A stretch of 64,000 bases of DNA from Streptoalloteichus tenebrarius (GCF_024171885.1 NZ_JAMTCP010000018.1:54045-118044), one strand, 5' to 3'; positions 17,524 through 26,689 are shown, counted from the stretch's first letter. Program-made: numbers and translations. The notes: generated by a model not told the origin, from the letters alone.

Positions 17524-17571
17524 GGGGGACGGGGGGAGGGGAGGGGTGGGGGGAGGGGGTCCCCCCCCTTT
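17524..17571 (+). terminator. G-tract block and hairpin
   Basis: Six runs of 4-6 G separated by one or two bases (17524-17559) are followed by T and eight C, then TTT. The last G-run can pair with the C-run to form a terminator for the gene ending at 17516. The G-runs alone fit a G-quadruplex pattern. From here to 17840 no gene is seen, only short direct repeats. Confidence 0.5.
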
Positions 17572-17840
17572 AAGGAACTGAACTACAGGGTGGAAGGAAG
17601 AGAGGGGCCGAGGAGCAGGGGGCGGCGTGTTCGTTGCTGCCCAGCCTGGCTGCGGGGCGGTTCATGTGCTGCGGGGGCGGCTCATGTGAGGCCGGGCGGA
17701 CTGCCGGGCTCGGTGAGGACCGCGCGACCAGCCTCCGGTCCGTGCCAGGGCACCTCGAGCTGGGTGCCCAGAGCCAGAAACCCGGGGCAGGGTCCCCCGG
17801 CCAGGAAACCGAGGCCGGGAAACCAGGGGCGGGAACCGGG

Positions 17841-19472
17841 TCAGGACACGGAGTCCGGGGTGGCCACCCAGGTGTTGCACTGGGCGGTGCTGTTGGTCCG
17901 CAGTCCCTGGTTCGCCCAGGCCTTGTTGACCTCGGGTCTGCCGTGGTCGCGGGGTTTGCCGTTGTTGGGCCAGTCGCCGCGGTCGCCGAAGTCCTGGACG
18001 GCGTCGTTGACCATCGTCCGGTCCACCGACCCCTTCCCGCCCACCGCGGCGATGAACATCGCGCCGAAGCAGGTGGCCTGGAGCTCCTTGCGGCGGGACA
18101 GCTCCAACCCCGCCGGGGTCTCCGGTCCGACCTCGTACATCCGGTCCCAGCCGGCCTTCAGGATTCCACTGGACTCCTGCACGTGGTGGCCGTACTCGTG
18201 GGCCAGCACCGCCAGGTACTTGCCGGCCCGGTTGCCGAGCTTCTCCCGCTGCGAGTAGTAGAGCGCGGTCATGTAGATGACGCCGTCGCAGTAGTAGGCG
18301 GTGTCCTCCTGCGTGAGGTTGCCGCACGGCGTCTTCACGGAACCGGTGATCGTGCGCAGCTCCACCGGCTTCAGCGGCAGCCCGGCCGCCCGGAATGCCG
18401 GTGCCCACGCGGCCTCCAGGCAGGGCAGGGCCGCGCGGTAGAACGCGTCCTGGCCCGCTGGGTCGGGGCTGAACCGGGGGAGCTGACAGGTGACCTGCCC
18501 GGTGCTGATCCCCTGGGCGCTCAACGGGTTGTCCCCGGTGCGGTGGACCGGTTTGGGCTCGGCGGGGGTGGTGGACGTGGCTGTCGTGCCGGTGGATGTC
18601 CGGCCGGTGTGCGTGGTGGTGGGCGACGCGCCCGTGGTGGTCGCGCTGGGGCCGGGCGTCGGGGTGTGGGTGGGGTACCGGTCGTAGCCGGGTTCGGCCG
18701 TGCGGGTGGACGTGCTCACCGCGAGCAGGCCGATCACACCGATGCCGAGGACCGACACGACGATCAGCGCCAGGGCCAGCAGCGGCGTTGCCGGGGACTG
18801 GCGGGCGGCGGCCTGACCCAGGCCGGGAGGAGCAGCGGGGACGAGCCCCGGCGGTGACCCTGCGGGTGGTGCCGTGCGGGGGATACGGACAGTGGGCGCG
18901 GTGGCGAACCCGGGGTGGGTGGGCACGGGGCGGGCCCCGGCCGGCGGCGGCATGACCGGTCTCGGTGGGGGGAGAGGAGGCGCGGGCAGCGGAGGCCGTG
19001 GCGCGCCGTGCGCTCTCAGGCCGGGCACGAATCGCGTCGTGGCTCCGGGCGTGGGGGCGCGGCCCGGGGCCGGTGGGCGGTGGTGTCCCGACGCCGGCGG
19101 CCCGGGGCGGCGGTGGTCCCGCGTGCCGGCTTCGCCGGGGAACGGGCCACGGGACTGTCCGTTGCCGGCGGGTGTCGGTGCTGCGGGGCGGGGCTGGGTC
19201 CCCGCGCCCTGGGGAGCCGTGCCCGGTCGTGGCGGTCCTGGCCGGGCGGCCGGCGGTCTCGGTGGTTGTGGCTGGGCGGGGAGCCGGGCGGTGTCGGTGC
19301 GGCAGCGCGCTCGGGGATCGCCGGGGCGGGGTGCGGGCGGGTTCGGTGGGCCGCCACGCGCCGGCTGGTCCGGTGGAGGCGTCGTGGTCGGCGGGAGCGG
19401 CAACGCGGCCGGGGGCGGCGGGACCGGCGTCGGCCGTGGCGACGAGCCGTGCGGTCCCGACGGCGGCGTCAT
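17841..19472 (-). CDS. YpfJ-like neutral zinc metallopeptidase with long Pro-rich N-terminus
   Basis: A 543-aa membrane-anchored peptidase. Residues 1-230 are an extremely Pro/Arg-rich cytosolic region. TM is at about 231-252, followed by a Thr/Pro-rich linker. The peptidase domain carries HEYGHH (His425, Glu426, His429) and a downstream LSRRKELQATCFGAMF segment with the third zinc ligand. This is the PF04228/YpfJ type. Paired cysteines lie in the outer domain. The paralogue just upstream (19557-21014) shares the AEPGYDRYPT sequence after TM, so the pair arose by tandem duplication. GGAG lies upstream of the ATG. Substrates are unknown. Confidence 0.85.
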   Translation of the reverse strand: MTPPSGPHGSSPRPTPVPPPPAALPLPPTTTPPPDQPARGGPPNPPAPRPGDPRARCRTDTARLPAQPQPPRPPAARPGPPRPGTAPQGAGTQPRPAAPTPAGNGQSRGPFPGEAGTRDHRRPGPPASGHHRPPAPGRAPTPGATTRFVPGLRAHGAPRPPLPAPPLPPPRPVMPPPAGARPVPTHPGFATAPTVRIPRTAPPAGSPPGLVPAAPPGLGQAAARQSPATPLLALALIVVSVLGIGVIGLLAVSTSTRTAEPGYDRYPTHTPTPGPSATTTGASPTTTHTGRTSTGTTATSTTPAEPKPVHRTGDNPLSAQGISTGQVTCQLPRFSPDPAGQDAFYRAALPCLEAAWAPAFRAAGLPLKPVELRTITGSVKTPCGNLTQEDTAYYCDGVIYMTALYYSQREKLGNRAGKYLAVLAHEYGHHVQESSGILKAGWDRMYEVGPETPAGLELSRRKELQATCFGAMFIAAVGGKGSVDRTMVNDAVQDFGDRGDWPNNGKPRDHGRPEVNKAWANQGLRTNSTAQCNTWVATPDSVS

Positions 19473-19556
19473 GGAGCTGGCTCTCCTCGATGATCCTTTG
19501 TGGCTGGCCGCCGAGCATAGAGCGGTTGCCCACCGTCCCGGCCGCGTCGCCTCCCC

Positions 19557-21014
19557 TCAGCTCACCGCGTCGGCGGGAGCCGCCCAGGTGTTGCACTGGG
19601 AGGTGCGGTTCTTCTCGGCGCCCTGCTGGAACCACGCGCCGTTGTTTTGGGAGTTGCCATGGTCCCGGGGACCGTTGCGCGGTGAGTCGCCCCGGTGGGA
19701 CCTGTCGCGCAGCGTCCCTTCGTAGGTCGCCCGGCTGACCGAGCCGTTCCCGACGACGCCGGCGAAGAACATGCCGCCGAGGCAGTTCGCCTGCAACTCC
19801 CGCCGGCGCGAGAGCTCCAGAGCGGCCGGGCTGCCCACACCGTGGTCGTACGCCAGCCGCGACTCCGCGGCCAACACGCCACTGAGCTCCTGGATGTGGT
19901 GCCCGTACTCGTGGGAGAGGGTGCCGAGGTACGAGTCCGGCTTGTCGGTGGCCCGCTGCTCGACCTGGGCGAAGTACAGCGGTGTCATGTAGATGTTGCC
20001 CTGGCAGTAAAACGCGTTCGTGGTTGGCGGCATGTTGTTGCCGCAGGGGCTGTTGAACGGGCTGGTCGGCGTGAACACGCGGGGCGCGCCGGTCGGCAGG
20101 CCGGCGGCGGCGAGCACCGGGTCCCACGCCCTGGCCAGGCACTCCACCACGGCCATGTAGTAGGTGTGCTGGGCTCCAGGGTCAGCGTTCCACCGGGGCA
20201 GCGAGCAGTTCGTCTTGGGTACTCCGAGGTTGGGGTTGTGCAGCGGGTTGTCGGCGAGCTTGAGAACGGGTCTCGGCTTGGACGGTTCCTTGCTCGTCTG
20301 GGTCTGCTGGGTGCCCGTGCGGGGTGTGGAGCCGCCCCCGGTGCGCTCGGCGCGCTGCGTGGGCGAGAGCGTCGTGGTGGTCGTGGGCGTGGAGATCGCC
20401 GACGCCTCCGAGGTCGTCGGCCATGCCGGGGTCGTCGTGGGCGACGGCGTCAATGACAGCGTGAACGACGAGGTGGGGTAGCGGTCATAGCCCGGTTCCG
20501 CCAACCGCGTGGAGCTGTTGAACGAGGCGGCGACACCGACGAAGCCGACCCCGACCACGGCAACGAGGACCAGCGCGACGGCGACCAGCGGCCCGGTGTT
20601 GGACTTCCGGGGGCTGTGCATGACGGTGCCGTAGGGTCGGGGGCCGGCAGGCGCCCATGGGGGCCCGGCCGGGCGGCCTTGCCCGGAGAACGGCGGCGGT
20701 GGCATGCCGGGCCGGGGTCCGGCGGTGGGGCGTGGCGGTGGCATGACCGCACGTGGTGGAGGCATGACCGGGCCGGGCGGAGCCGCTGGCGGGGCTCCGA
20801 ACGGGCGCCGGCCGGACGGCGGCAACGGGCCGGCGTTGGGTGGTGGCATCGGGGGACGCGTGGCTGGTGCCGGTGGAAGCGGCGGTCGCGGCGGTGGTGT
20901 TCGTCGGGCCGGTGGTGGAGGCGACCCCAGGGGCCGGGCGACCGGCGGCGGCGCCACCGGCGCCGGCGGAGGCCAGGAGTTGTGCGGTGGCCCGAAAGGG
21001 CGCGGCGGCGTCAT
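19557..21014 (-). CDS. YpfJ-like neutral zinc metallopeptidase, paralogue
   Basis: A 485-aa protein with the same architecture as the next gene. It has a Pro-rich cytosolic region (1-140) with repeated MPPP units, TM at about 142-163, the shared LAEPGYDRYPT sequence, a Thr/Ser linker and a zinc peptidase domain with HEYGHH (His368, Glu369, His372) and LSRRRELQANCLGGMF. ATG 21014 (MTPPRPFG) parallels the MTPPSGP start of the paralogue. It lies 84 bp upstream of that paralogue on the same strand and is divergent from the DUF2207 gene. The long cytosolic Pro-rich region is unusual for YpfJ and may bind a partner. Confidence 0.85.
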   Translation of the reverse strand: MTPPRPFGPPHNSWPPPAPVAPPPVARPLGSPPPPARRTPPPRPPLPPAPATRPPMPPPNAGPLPPSGRRPFGAPPAAPPGPVMPPPRAVMPPPRPTAGPRPGMPPPPFSGQGRPAGPPWAPAGPRPYGTVMHSPRKSNTGPLVAVALVLVAVVGVGFVGVAASFNSSTRLAEPGYDRYPTSSFTLSLTPSPTTTPAWPTTSEASAISTPTTTTTLSPTQRAERTGGGSTPRTGTQQTQTSKEPSKPRPVLKLADNPLHNPNLGVPKTNCSLPRWNADPGAQHTYYMAVVECLARAWDPVLAAAGLPTGAPRVFTPTSPFNSPCGNNMPPTTNAFYCQGNIYMTPLYFAQVEQRATDKPDSYLGTLSHEYGHHIQELSGVLAAESRLAYDHGVGSPAALELSRRRELQANCLGGMFFAGVVGNGSVSRATYEGTLRDRSHRGDSPRNGPRDHGNSQNNGAWFQQGAEKNRTSQCNTWAAPADAVS

Positions 21015-21128
21015 GAAGCGTGTTCCCCCTCGAAACGCGACGACGCTGATCGTCCGGACGGGACGGGCTGGACCGGAGATCGGCGATCGGCCCCAGAGCA
21101 TAGGAACACTTCGTTATCCTCCGCAGCC

Positions 21129-22850
21129 GTGTTGCGAAACTGGGGTGCGGCCGCGGCGGCGGTCCTTGTCACGGCGGCCGGGTTCGTCCTGTCGCCACCG
21201 CCACCGTCCCCGACGGGAGATGCTGGTCCCAGCACCTCGGCGGCGTTGCCCGATGCCGTCGCCGTCGACGTGAAACTGCGGCTGGAACGCGACGGCAAGC
21301 TCACCGTGACGGAGCAGGTCACCGTCCCGGTGGGGCGGTCGGTCACCCGTACGGTCCCGTTGCGCCAAGCCGTCCGCGACGACCTCGACCGGGTCTTCTC
21401 GGTGAGCGACGCCACAGTGGAGGGCAAGGGTCGCGTCGAGGTCACCGAGGAGCGGCTCACCGTCCAGCTCGACGCAGGCACCTCGACGGTGCGGTACAAG
21501 GTGGACGGTGTCGTCGCCGACGTCGACGACAAGCAGGAGATGCGCTGGCAGGTCTCGGGCGGCTGGAGCGTGGATCTCGACAAGATCACTGTCTCCGCCG
21601 TCTCCCCCAACCCGCCTAAGTCGATCACCTGTCTCGCCGGTCCGCCGGGTTCGACGGGTGCGTGTGACCTTTCGCAGATCGAATCGCGCCAGGTCGCCCG
21701 TGCCCAGGAGATCGGGCTCAAGGCGGGCCACCGGATGGACCTTGCGGTGGGGATGGAGGCGGGCACGGTTCCGGCCAACGCCCGGTTCGACGAGACCTTC
21801 ACCCTGGCGCGGGCCTTCGCGCTCACCCCGGTCAGCGGGGCCGCCCTCGGTGGGTTGACGCTGCTGCTGCTCGGCGGGGTCGCCCTGCTGTGGTGGGCCC
21901 GGGGCCGCGACGCGCGCGCGTTGGCGACCGACATCGGGCCGGTGGACGTGCTGGTCGCCGACGACGCCGGCCGGGTGGGGTTCGCCTCGCCCGACGGCGT
22001 GCTGCCCGGCCAGGTGGGCACGGTGGTGGACGAGCACGTCGACGTCGTGGACGTCGCGGCCACGGTCGTCGACCTCGCCGTCCGCAACTACGTGTGGATC
22101 GAGGAGATCCCCGGCTCCGCCCCGGACTGGCGCGTCGTGCGCCGGAACCCGGCCGACGAGCACCTCCGGCGCTACGAGCGCGCGGTGTACGAGGCGCTGC
22201 TGCCCTCCTCCGGCGAGCACGCCCGCGACCACGTTCTGCTGTCCGAGCTCCGCGCCGCCGGCCTCGACCTCACCGCCGTGCGCGAGGCGCTGTACGCCGA
22301 CGTGGTGGACGCGCACTGGTTCCAGCGCCGCCCCGACGCCGAGCGCAGCCGCTGGTGGTGGGTGGGCACGGGGATCGGCGTCGCCGGCGTGGCGCTCACG
22401 GTCGTCCTCGCGCTGACCACCCAGGTCGCGCTGCTCGGCCTCGCGGTGATCGTCGGCGGGGTCGCGCTGGCCGTGGGCTCCCGCTGGATGCCGGCCCGCA
22501 CCGGTCGGGGCAGCGCCCTGATCGAGCAGGTCAGGGGGCTGCGGGAGTACCTGCGCACGGCCACGCCGGAGCAGATCCCGCCCGCCGACCGGGAGATGGT
22601 CTTCTCCCGCTCGCTGCCCTACGCGGTGGTGCTGGGGGAGGCCGACCGGTGGCTGGAGGCCTTCGCCTCGCTCGACGCCGGGGCCGACGGCACGCCGGGC
22701 CTCTACTGGTACGGGGCCGGAACGACCGACACCGACGGCACCAACGCCGCCGACGACCTGCGACGCTTCGCCGGCCACTTCCCCGCGTTCCTCGCCGCGC
22801 TCGACGGGGCGCTGGCCCAGGCGGGCCACCTGCGATCCCTGCGGTCCTGA
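21129..22850 (+). CDS. DUF2207 membrane protein
   Basis: A 573-aa exported membrane protein. It has an N-terminal signal or anchor (WGAAAAAVLVTAAGFVLS) and a ~200-residue extracytoplasmic beta domain starting at VAVDVKLRLERDG. A TM follows (GGLTLLLLGGVALLWW), then a cytosolic domain, then two more TM segments and a final cytosolic part. This is the layout of the DUF2207 family, whose function is unknown. GTG 21129 lies 8 bp after TATCCT, so the transcript is probably leaderless. It is divergent from the metallopeptidase pair, and a functional link with them is possible but unproven. Confidence 0.82.
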   Translation: MLRNWGAAAAAVLVTAAGFVLSPPPPSPTGDAGPSTSAALPDAVAVDVKLRLERDGKLTVTEQVTVPVGRSVTRTVPLRQAVRDDLDRVFSVSDATVEGKGRVEVTEERLTVQLDAGTSTVRYKVDGVVADVDDKQEMRWQVSGGWSVDLDKITVSAVSPNPPKSITCLAGPPGSTGACDLSQIESRQVARAQEIGLKAGHRMDLAVGMEAGTVPANARFDETFTLARAFALTPVSGAALGGLTLLLLGGVALLWWARGRDARALATDIGPVDVLVADDAGRVGFASPDGVLPGQVGTVVDEHVDVVDVAATVVDLAVRNYVWIEEIPGSAPDWRVVRRNPADEHLRRYERAVYEALLPSSGEHARDHVLLSELRAAGLDLTAVREALYADVVDAHWFQRRPDAERSRWWWVGTGIGVAGVALTVVLALTTQVALLGLAVIVGGVALAVGSRWMPARTGRGSALIEQVRGLREYLRTATPEQIPPADREMVFSRSLPYAVVLGEADRWLEAFASLDAGADGTPGLYWYGAGTTDTDGTNAADDLRRFAGHFPAFLAALDGALAQAGHLRSLRS

Positions 22851-22922
22851 CCACCCGCGTCACTCGGCAGGGTGTTCCCGATCTGCTGAGCTGACCGAGG
22901 GTGACGCACGTAGGCTGCTGGC

Positions 22923-24206
22923 ATGGCCGCACCCCAGCTTCACCGGTTCACCCTGCCCAACGGGCTGCGCGTCCTGCTCGCGCCGGACCGCTCGGCGCCG
23001 GTGATCGCCGTCAGCGTGCACTACGACGTCGGGTTCCGCTCCGAGCCGGAGGGCCGCACCGGCTTCGCGCACCTGTTCGAGCACCTGATGTTCCAGGGCA
23101 GCGAGAGCCTGGAGAAGCTGGCCCACTTCCGGCACGTCCAGGGCTCCGGCGGCAGCTTCAACGGGTCCACCCACCCCGACTACACCGACTACTTCGAGGT
23201 GCTGCCGTCGGCGGCCCTGGAACGCGCGTTGTTCCTGGAGGCCGACCGGATGCGCGCGCCGCGCATCACCGAGGAGAACCTCCGCAACCAGGTCGACGTG
23301 GTCAAGGAGGAGATCCGGCTCAACGTGCTGAACCGGCCCTACGGCGGGTTCCCGTGGATCCTGCTCCCGCCGGTGCTCTACCGGACCTTCGCCAACGCCC
23401 ACAACGGCTACGGCGACTTCACCGACCTGGAGCAGGCCACGGTCGAGGACTGCGCGGCCTTCTTCGACACCTACTACGCCCCCGGCAACGCCGTGCTGAC
23501 CGTCGCCGGCGACCTGGACGTGGCCGCGACGACCGAGCTGGTGCACCGGCACTTCGGCGACGTGCCCGCGCGCGAGGTGCCGACCCGGCCGTCCTTCGCC
23601 GAACCGCCGCCGGTCGGCGAGCGGCGCGCCGAGCACGTCGACCCGCACGCCCCGCTGCCCGCGCTGGCCGTCGGCTACCGGCTGCCCGACCCGGTCACCG
23701 AGCTGGACGCCTACCTGACGCACGTCGTGCTGGCCGCCGTGCTCAGCGACGGCGACTCCGCCCGGCTCCAGCAGCGCCTGGTGCACCGGGACGCCCTGGT
23801 CACCGAGGTCTCGGCGGGCTGCGGCCTGTTCAGCCCGCTGGACGCCCGCGACCCGGACACCTTCACCGTCACCGCGATCTTCCCGCCGGCCGTGGCGCCC
23901 GACCGCGTGCTGACCGCCCTCGACGAGGAGCTGGAGCGGCTGGCCGGGGACGGCCCGGACGCCGACGAGCTGGCCAGGGTCACCGCGCGCTGGGTGGCCG
24001 GGCTGCACCGGGAGCACGACCGCCTGGTGTCCAGGACCCTCGCGTTCGGCGCGATGGAGCTGCTGCACGGCAGGGCCGAGCTGATCGGCGAGCTGCCGAG
24101 GCGCATCGCCGCCGTGACCGCCGCCGACGTGGCCGCCGCCGCCAAGGCCATGCGCCCCGACTCCCGCGCGGTGCTGACCGTCGTCCCCCAGGGAGGTACC
24201 GAGTGA
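22923..24206 (+). CDS. M16 zinc peptidase, catalytic subunit
   Basis: A 427-aa M16 peptidase with the inverted zinc motif HxxEH at His50-Glu53-His54 (AHLFEHLMFQG). The distal Glu lies in NQVDVVKEEIRLN, and two M16 half-domains follow. No signal peptide is seen, so it is cytosolic or leaves by another route. TAGGCT (22911-22916) ends 6 bp before the ATG, so the start is likely leaderless. Its TGA overlaps the GTG of the next gene, a family member without the zinc motif, indicating a heterodimeric two-gene M16B peptidase. Such pairs degrade peptides within a closed chamber. Confidence 0.9.
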   Translation: MAAPQLHRFTLPNGLRVLLAPDRSAPVIAVSVHYDVGFRSEPEGRTGFAHLFEHLMFQGSESLEKLAHFRHVQGSGGSFNGSTHPDYTDYFEVLPSAALERALFLEADRMRAPRITEENLRNQVDVVKEEIRLNVLNRPYGGFPWILLPPVLYRTFANAHNGYGDFTDLEQATVEDCAAFFDTYYAPGNAVLTVAGDLDVAATTELVHRHFGDVPAREVPTRPSFAEPPPVGERRAEHVDPHAPLPALAVGYRLPDPVTELDAYLTHVVLAAVLSDGDSARLQQRLVHRDALVTEVSAGCGLFSPLDARDPDTFTVTAIFPPAVAPDRVLTALDEELERLAGDGPDADELARVTARWVAGLHREHDRLVSRTLAFGAMELLHGRAELIGELPRRIAAVTAADVAAAAKAMRPDSRAVLTVVPQGGTE

Positions 24207-25576
24207 CCGCGCCCGCCACCCACCGCAGCGCCGAGGAGATCGGCCGCACGACGCAGGGGCCGCGCCCGCTGCCGCCGCTGGGCGAGCAGCGCGCCGCGTC
24301 CGAGCCGCTGACCGTGGACACCGTGCTGCCCAACGGGTTGCGGGTCCTCGCGGTCCACCGCCCCGCCGTGCCCATGGTCGAGCTGCGGCTGCGCATCCCG
24401 TTCGCCGGGGAGGAGAGCACGCACTCCGCCCGCGCCGAGCTGTTGTCCACCACGATGCTGACCGGGACCCAGCGGCGTGACCGCGTGCGGGTGGACACCG
24501 ACCTGGCGCGCGTCGGCGGCGAGCTGGACGCCGTGGTCGACCCGGAGCGGCTGAGCATCGGCGGCAGCGCGCTGGTCGACGGCATGGACGTGTTGTTCGA
24601 CGTGCTCGCGGACGTCCTGACCGGCGCGACCTACCCCGACGACGAGGTGCGGCGGGAGCGGGAGCGGCTGGTCGAGCGGATCACGGTCGCGCGGTCGCAG
24701 CCCAGGGTCATCGCCAGGGAGGCGTTGCAGCGCCACCGGTACGGCGACCACCCGTTCACCAGGGAGATGCCGTCGGCCGAGGACGTGGCGCGGGTGACCG
24801 CCGAGGACGTCCGCGAGCTGCACGCGCGCGCCGTCCTGCCGCGGGGGTCCGCGATGGTGCTCGTGGGCGACATCGACCCGCAGCGCGCGGTCGACGCCGT
24901 GGCCGCCGCGTTCCACGGCTGGAACTCCGACCGCTCTGCGGTCGAGTTGCCGCCGCTGCCCGAGGTGCCCGGCGGCGACCTGCTCCTGGTGCACCGCCCC
25001 GGCGCCGTCCAGTCGCAGATCCGGCTGTCGGCGCCGTTCGTGTCCCGCACCGACCCGGCCTACCCGGCGCTCCAGCTCGCGAACCTGGTGTTCGGCGGCT
25101 ACTTCTCCTCGCGCCTGGTGGAGAACATCCGCGAGGACAAGGGCTACACCTACAGCGCCCACTCGTACCCGGAGTTCACGCCGGGCGGCGCGACCGTGCT
25201 GGTCGACGCGGACACGGCGAGCGAGGCCACCGCGCCCGCGCTCCTGGAGACCCGCTACGAGATCGCCCGCATGGCCGTCGTCCCGCCGTCGGAGTCCGAA
25301 GTGGACTCCGCGCGCCGGTACGCCGTCGGCGGGCTGCTCACGTCCACGGCCTCGCAGGCGGGACTGGCGTCGATGTTGATGTCGTTGGCCGGCATGGGGC
25401 TCGGCCCCGAGTGGCTGCGGGAGCACCCTGGCCGGCTCCAGCGGGTGACGGTGGACGAGGTCGCCGAGGCCGCGCTCCGGCTGTTCACGCCGAGCCGGTG
25501 GACCGGGGTCCTCGTGGGCGACGCGGACCGGTTGTCCGCCCCGCTGACCGCGCTGGGAGGTGTCCGGCTGCCGTGA
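24203..25576 (+). CDS. M16 family protein, non-catalytic subunit
   Basis: A 457-aa M16-fold protein that starts at GTG overlapping the previous stop. At the place of HxxEH it has HSARAELLSTT, so zinc ligands are missing. The C-terminal half keeps the R/Y substrate-binding signature around SRLVENIREDKGYTYS. This split of zinc site and R/Y pair between two polypeptides is known for alpha/beta M16B peptidases and the mitochondrial processing peptidase. Its stop again overlaps the next GTG (nudC), so three genes are translationally coupled. Confidence 0.9.
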   Translation: MTAPATHRSAEEIGRTTQGPRPLPPLGEQRAASEPLTVDTVLPNGLRVLAVHRPAVPMVELRLRIPFAGEESTHSARAELLSTTMLTGTQRRDRVRVDTDLARVGGELDAVVDPERLSIGGSALVDGMDVLFDVLADVLTGATYPDDEVRRERERLVERITVARSQPRVIAREALQRHRYGDHPFTREMPSAEDVARVTAEDVRELHARAVLPRGSAMVLVGDIDPQRAVDAVAAAFHGWNSDRSAVELPPLPEVPGGDLLLVHRPGAVQSQIRLSAPFVSRTDPAYPALQLANLVFGGYFSSRLVENIREDKGYTYSAHSYPEFTPGGATVLVDADTASEATAPALLETRYEIARMAVVPPSESEVDSARRYAVGGLLTSTASQAGLASMLMSLAGMGLGPEWLREHPGRLQRVTVDEVAEAALRLFTPSRWTGVLVGDADRLSAPLTALGGVRLP

Positions 25577-26613
25577 GCGTCCTTCCTGGGGGCTGTTCGA
25601 CACGGGAGGGCGCGGGTCGGGGCGAGCCCTTCCGGCTCGCCGGTCCCCCGATGCTCTCTCGATCCACAGTGGACAGAGACGAGGCGGTGCGGACCGACGC
25701 GCGGCGGTTGGCCGAGCGGTGGCCCGGCGCGAAGCTGGTGCTGGTGGACCCGCGCGGCCGGACGCCGGTGCGCACGCTGGGCGGCGTCGAGGGGCGGGCT
25801 CCGCTCTCCGGCTGGGGCGACCCCGGCGCGTCGTCGGGCGGCGGCGGTGACTACGCCCTGTCCTTCCAGGACACCGCGGGGTTCGGCCCGACCCCGCCCG
25901 AGAGGGCCGTGCTGCTCGGGGAGAGCGGCGACGACGTGTACTGGGCCCTGCGGGTCGACGAGCGAGCGGATCGGGACGACCCGTCCTGGGCGGACCTGCG
26001 GGCGGTCGGGGCCCTGCTCGGCGACACCGACGCCGGTCTGCTCACGGCCGCCGTCGCCCTGCTCAACTGGCACGACGCCGCGGGTTTCTGCTCCGCCTGC
26101 GGATCGCCGACCCGGCGTGTGAAGGCGGGCTGGGCCCGTGACTGCCCCGCCTGTGGGCGCGAGGAGTACCCGAGGACGGACCCCGCCGTGATCTGCCTCG
26201 TCCACGACGAGGAGGGCGTCAACGGCGAGCACGTGTTGCTGGCGCGGCAGGCGGTGTGGCCGGCGGAGCGCTACTCGGTGCTGGCCGGTTTCGTGGAGGC
26301 GGGGGAGTCGCTGGAGGCGTGCGTCGCCCGGGAGATCGCCGAGGAGGTCGGCGTCGCCGTGCGCGGCGTGCGGTACCTCGGCAGCCAGCCGTGGCCGCTC
26401 CCGCGCTCGCTCATGGTGGGCTTCGCGGCGGTGGCCTCGCGCGAGACGCCGCTCCAGCCGAGGGACGGCGAGATCGAGGAGGCCCACTGGGTGCACCGCG
26501 ACGAGGTGCGCGCCGCCCTGGCGGCGGGCGGCTCCGTCCCCGGGCTCATCCTCCCGGGCCGGGCGTCCATCGCCCGCCAGATGCTGGAGGGATGGGCCAA
26601 CGCCTCCGGGTAG
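25573..26613 (+). CDS. nudC: NAD+ diphosphatase / decapping-type Nudix hydrolase NudC
   Basis: A 346-aa protein. N-terminal domain with PPMLSRSTVDR, typical of NudC. A zinc ribbon has two CxxC pairs (CSACGSPTRR and CPACGREEYPR). The Nudix box is intact from GFVEAGESLEA to REIAEEVGV, and the post-box SQPWPLPRSLM is the NudC SQPWPFP-type signature. It hydrolyses NAD(H) to NMN and AMP, and in other bacteria removes NAD caps from RNA. GTG 25573 overlaps the upstream stop; an internal ATG at 25651 would cut the family's N-terminus. A strong hairpin follows. Confidence 0.93.
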   Translation: MSVLPGGCSTREGAGRGEPFRLAGPPMLSRSTVDRDEAVRTDARRLAERWPGAKLVLVDPRGRTPVRTLGGVEGRAPLSGWGDPGASSGGGGDYALSFQDTAGFGPTPPERAVLLGESGDDVYWALRVDERADRDDPSWADLRAVGALLGDTDAGLLTAAVALLNWHDAAGFCSACGSPTRRVKAGWARDCPACGREEYPRTDPAVICLVHDEEGVNGEHVLLARQAVWPAERYSVLAGFVEAGESLEACVAREIAEEVGVAVRGVRYLGSQPWPLPRSLMVGFAAVASRETPLQPRDGEIEEAHWVHRDEVRAALAAGGSVPGLILPGRASIARQMLEGWANASG

Positions 26614-26644
26614 CCCCGGTGGTCGACACGGTCACAGGTTCACA

Positions 26645-26689
26645 CACGGCCCGGCCTCACCCCGCTCACCAGAGGGAGGCCGGGCCGTG
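26645..26689 (+). terminator. Terminator after nudC
   Basis: A 14-bp perfect stem, CACGGCCCGGCCTC (26645-26658) with 26676-26689, has a 17-nt loop and lies 31 bp after the stop of nudC. No T-run follows. Confidence 0.75.
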
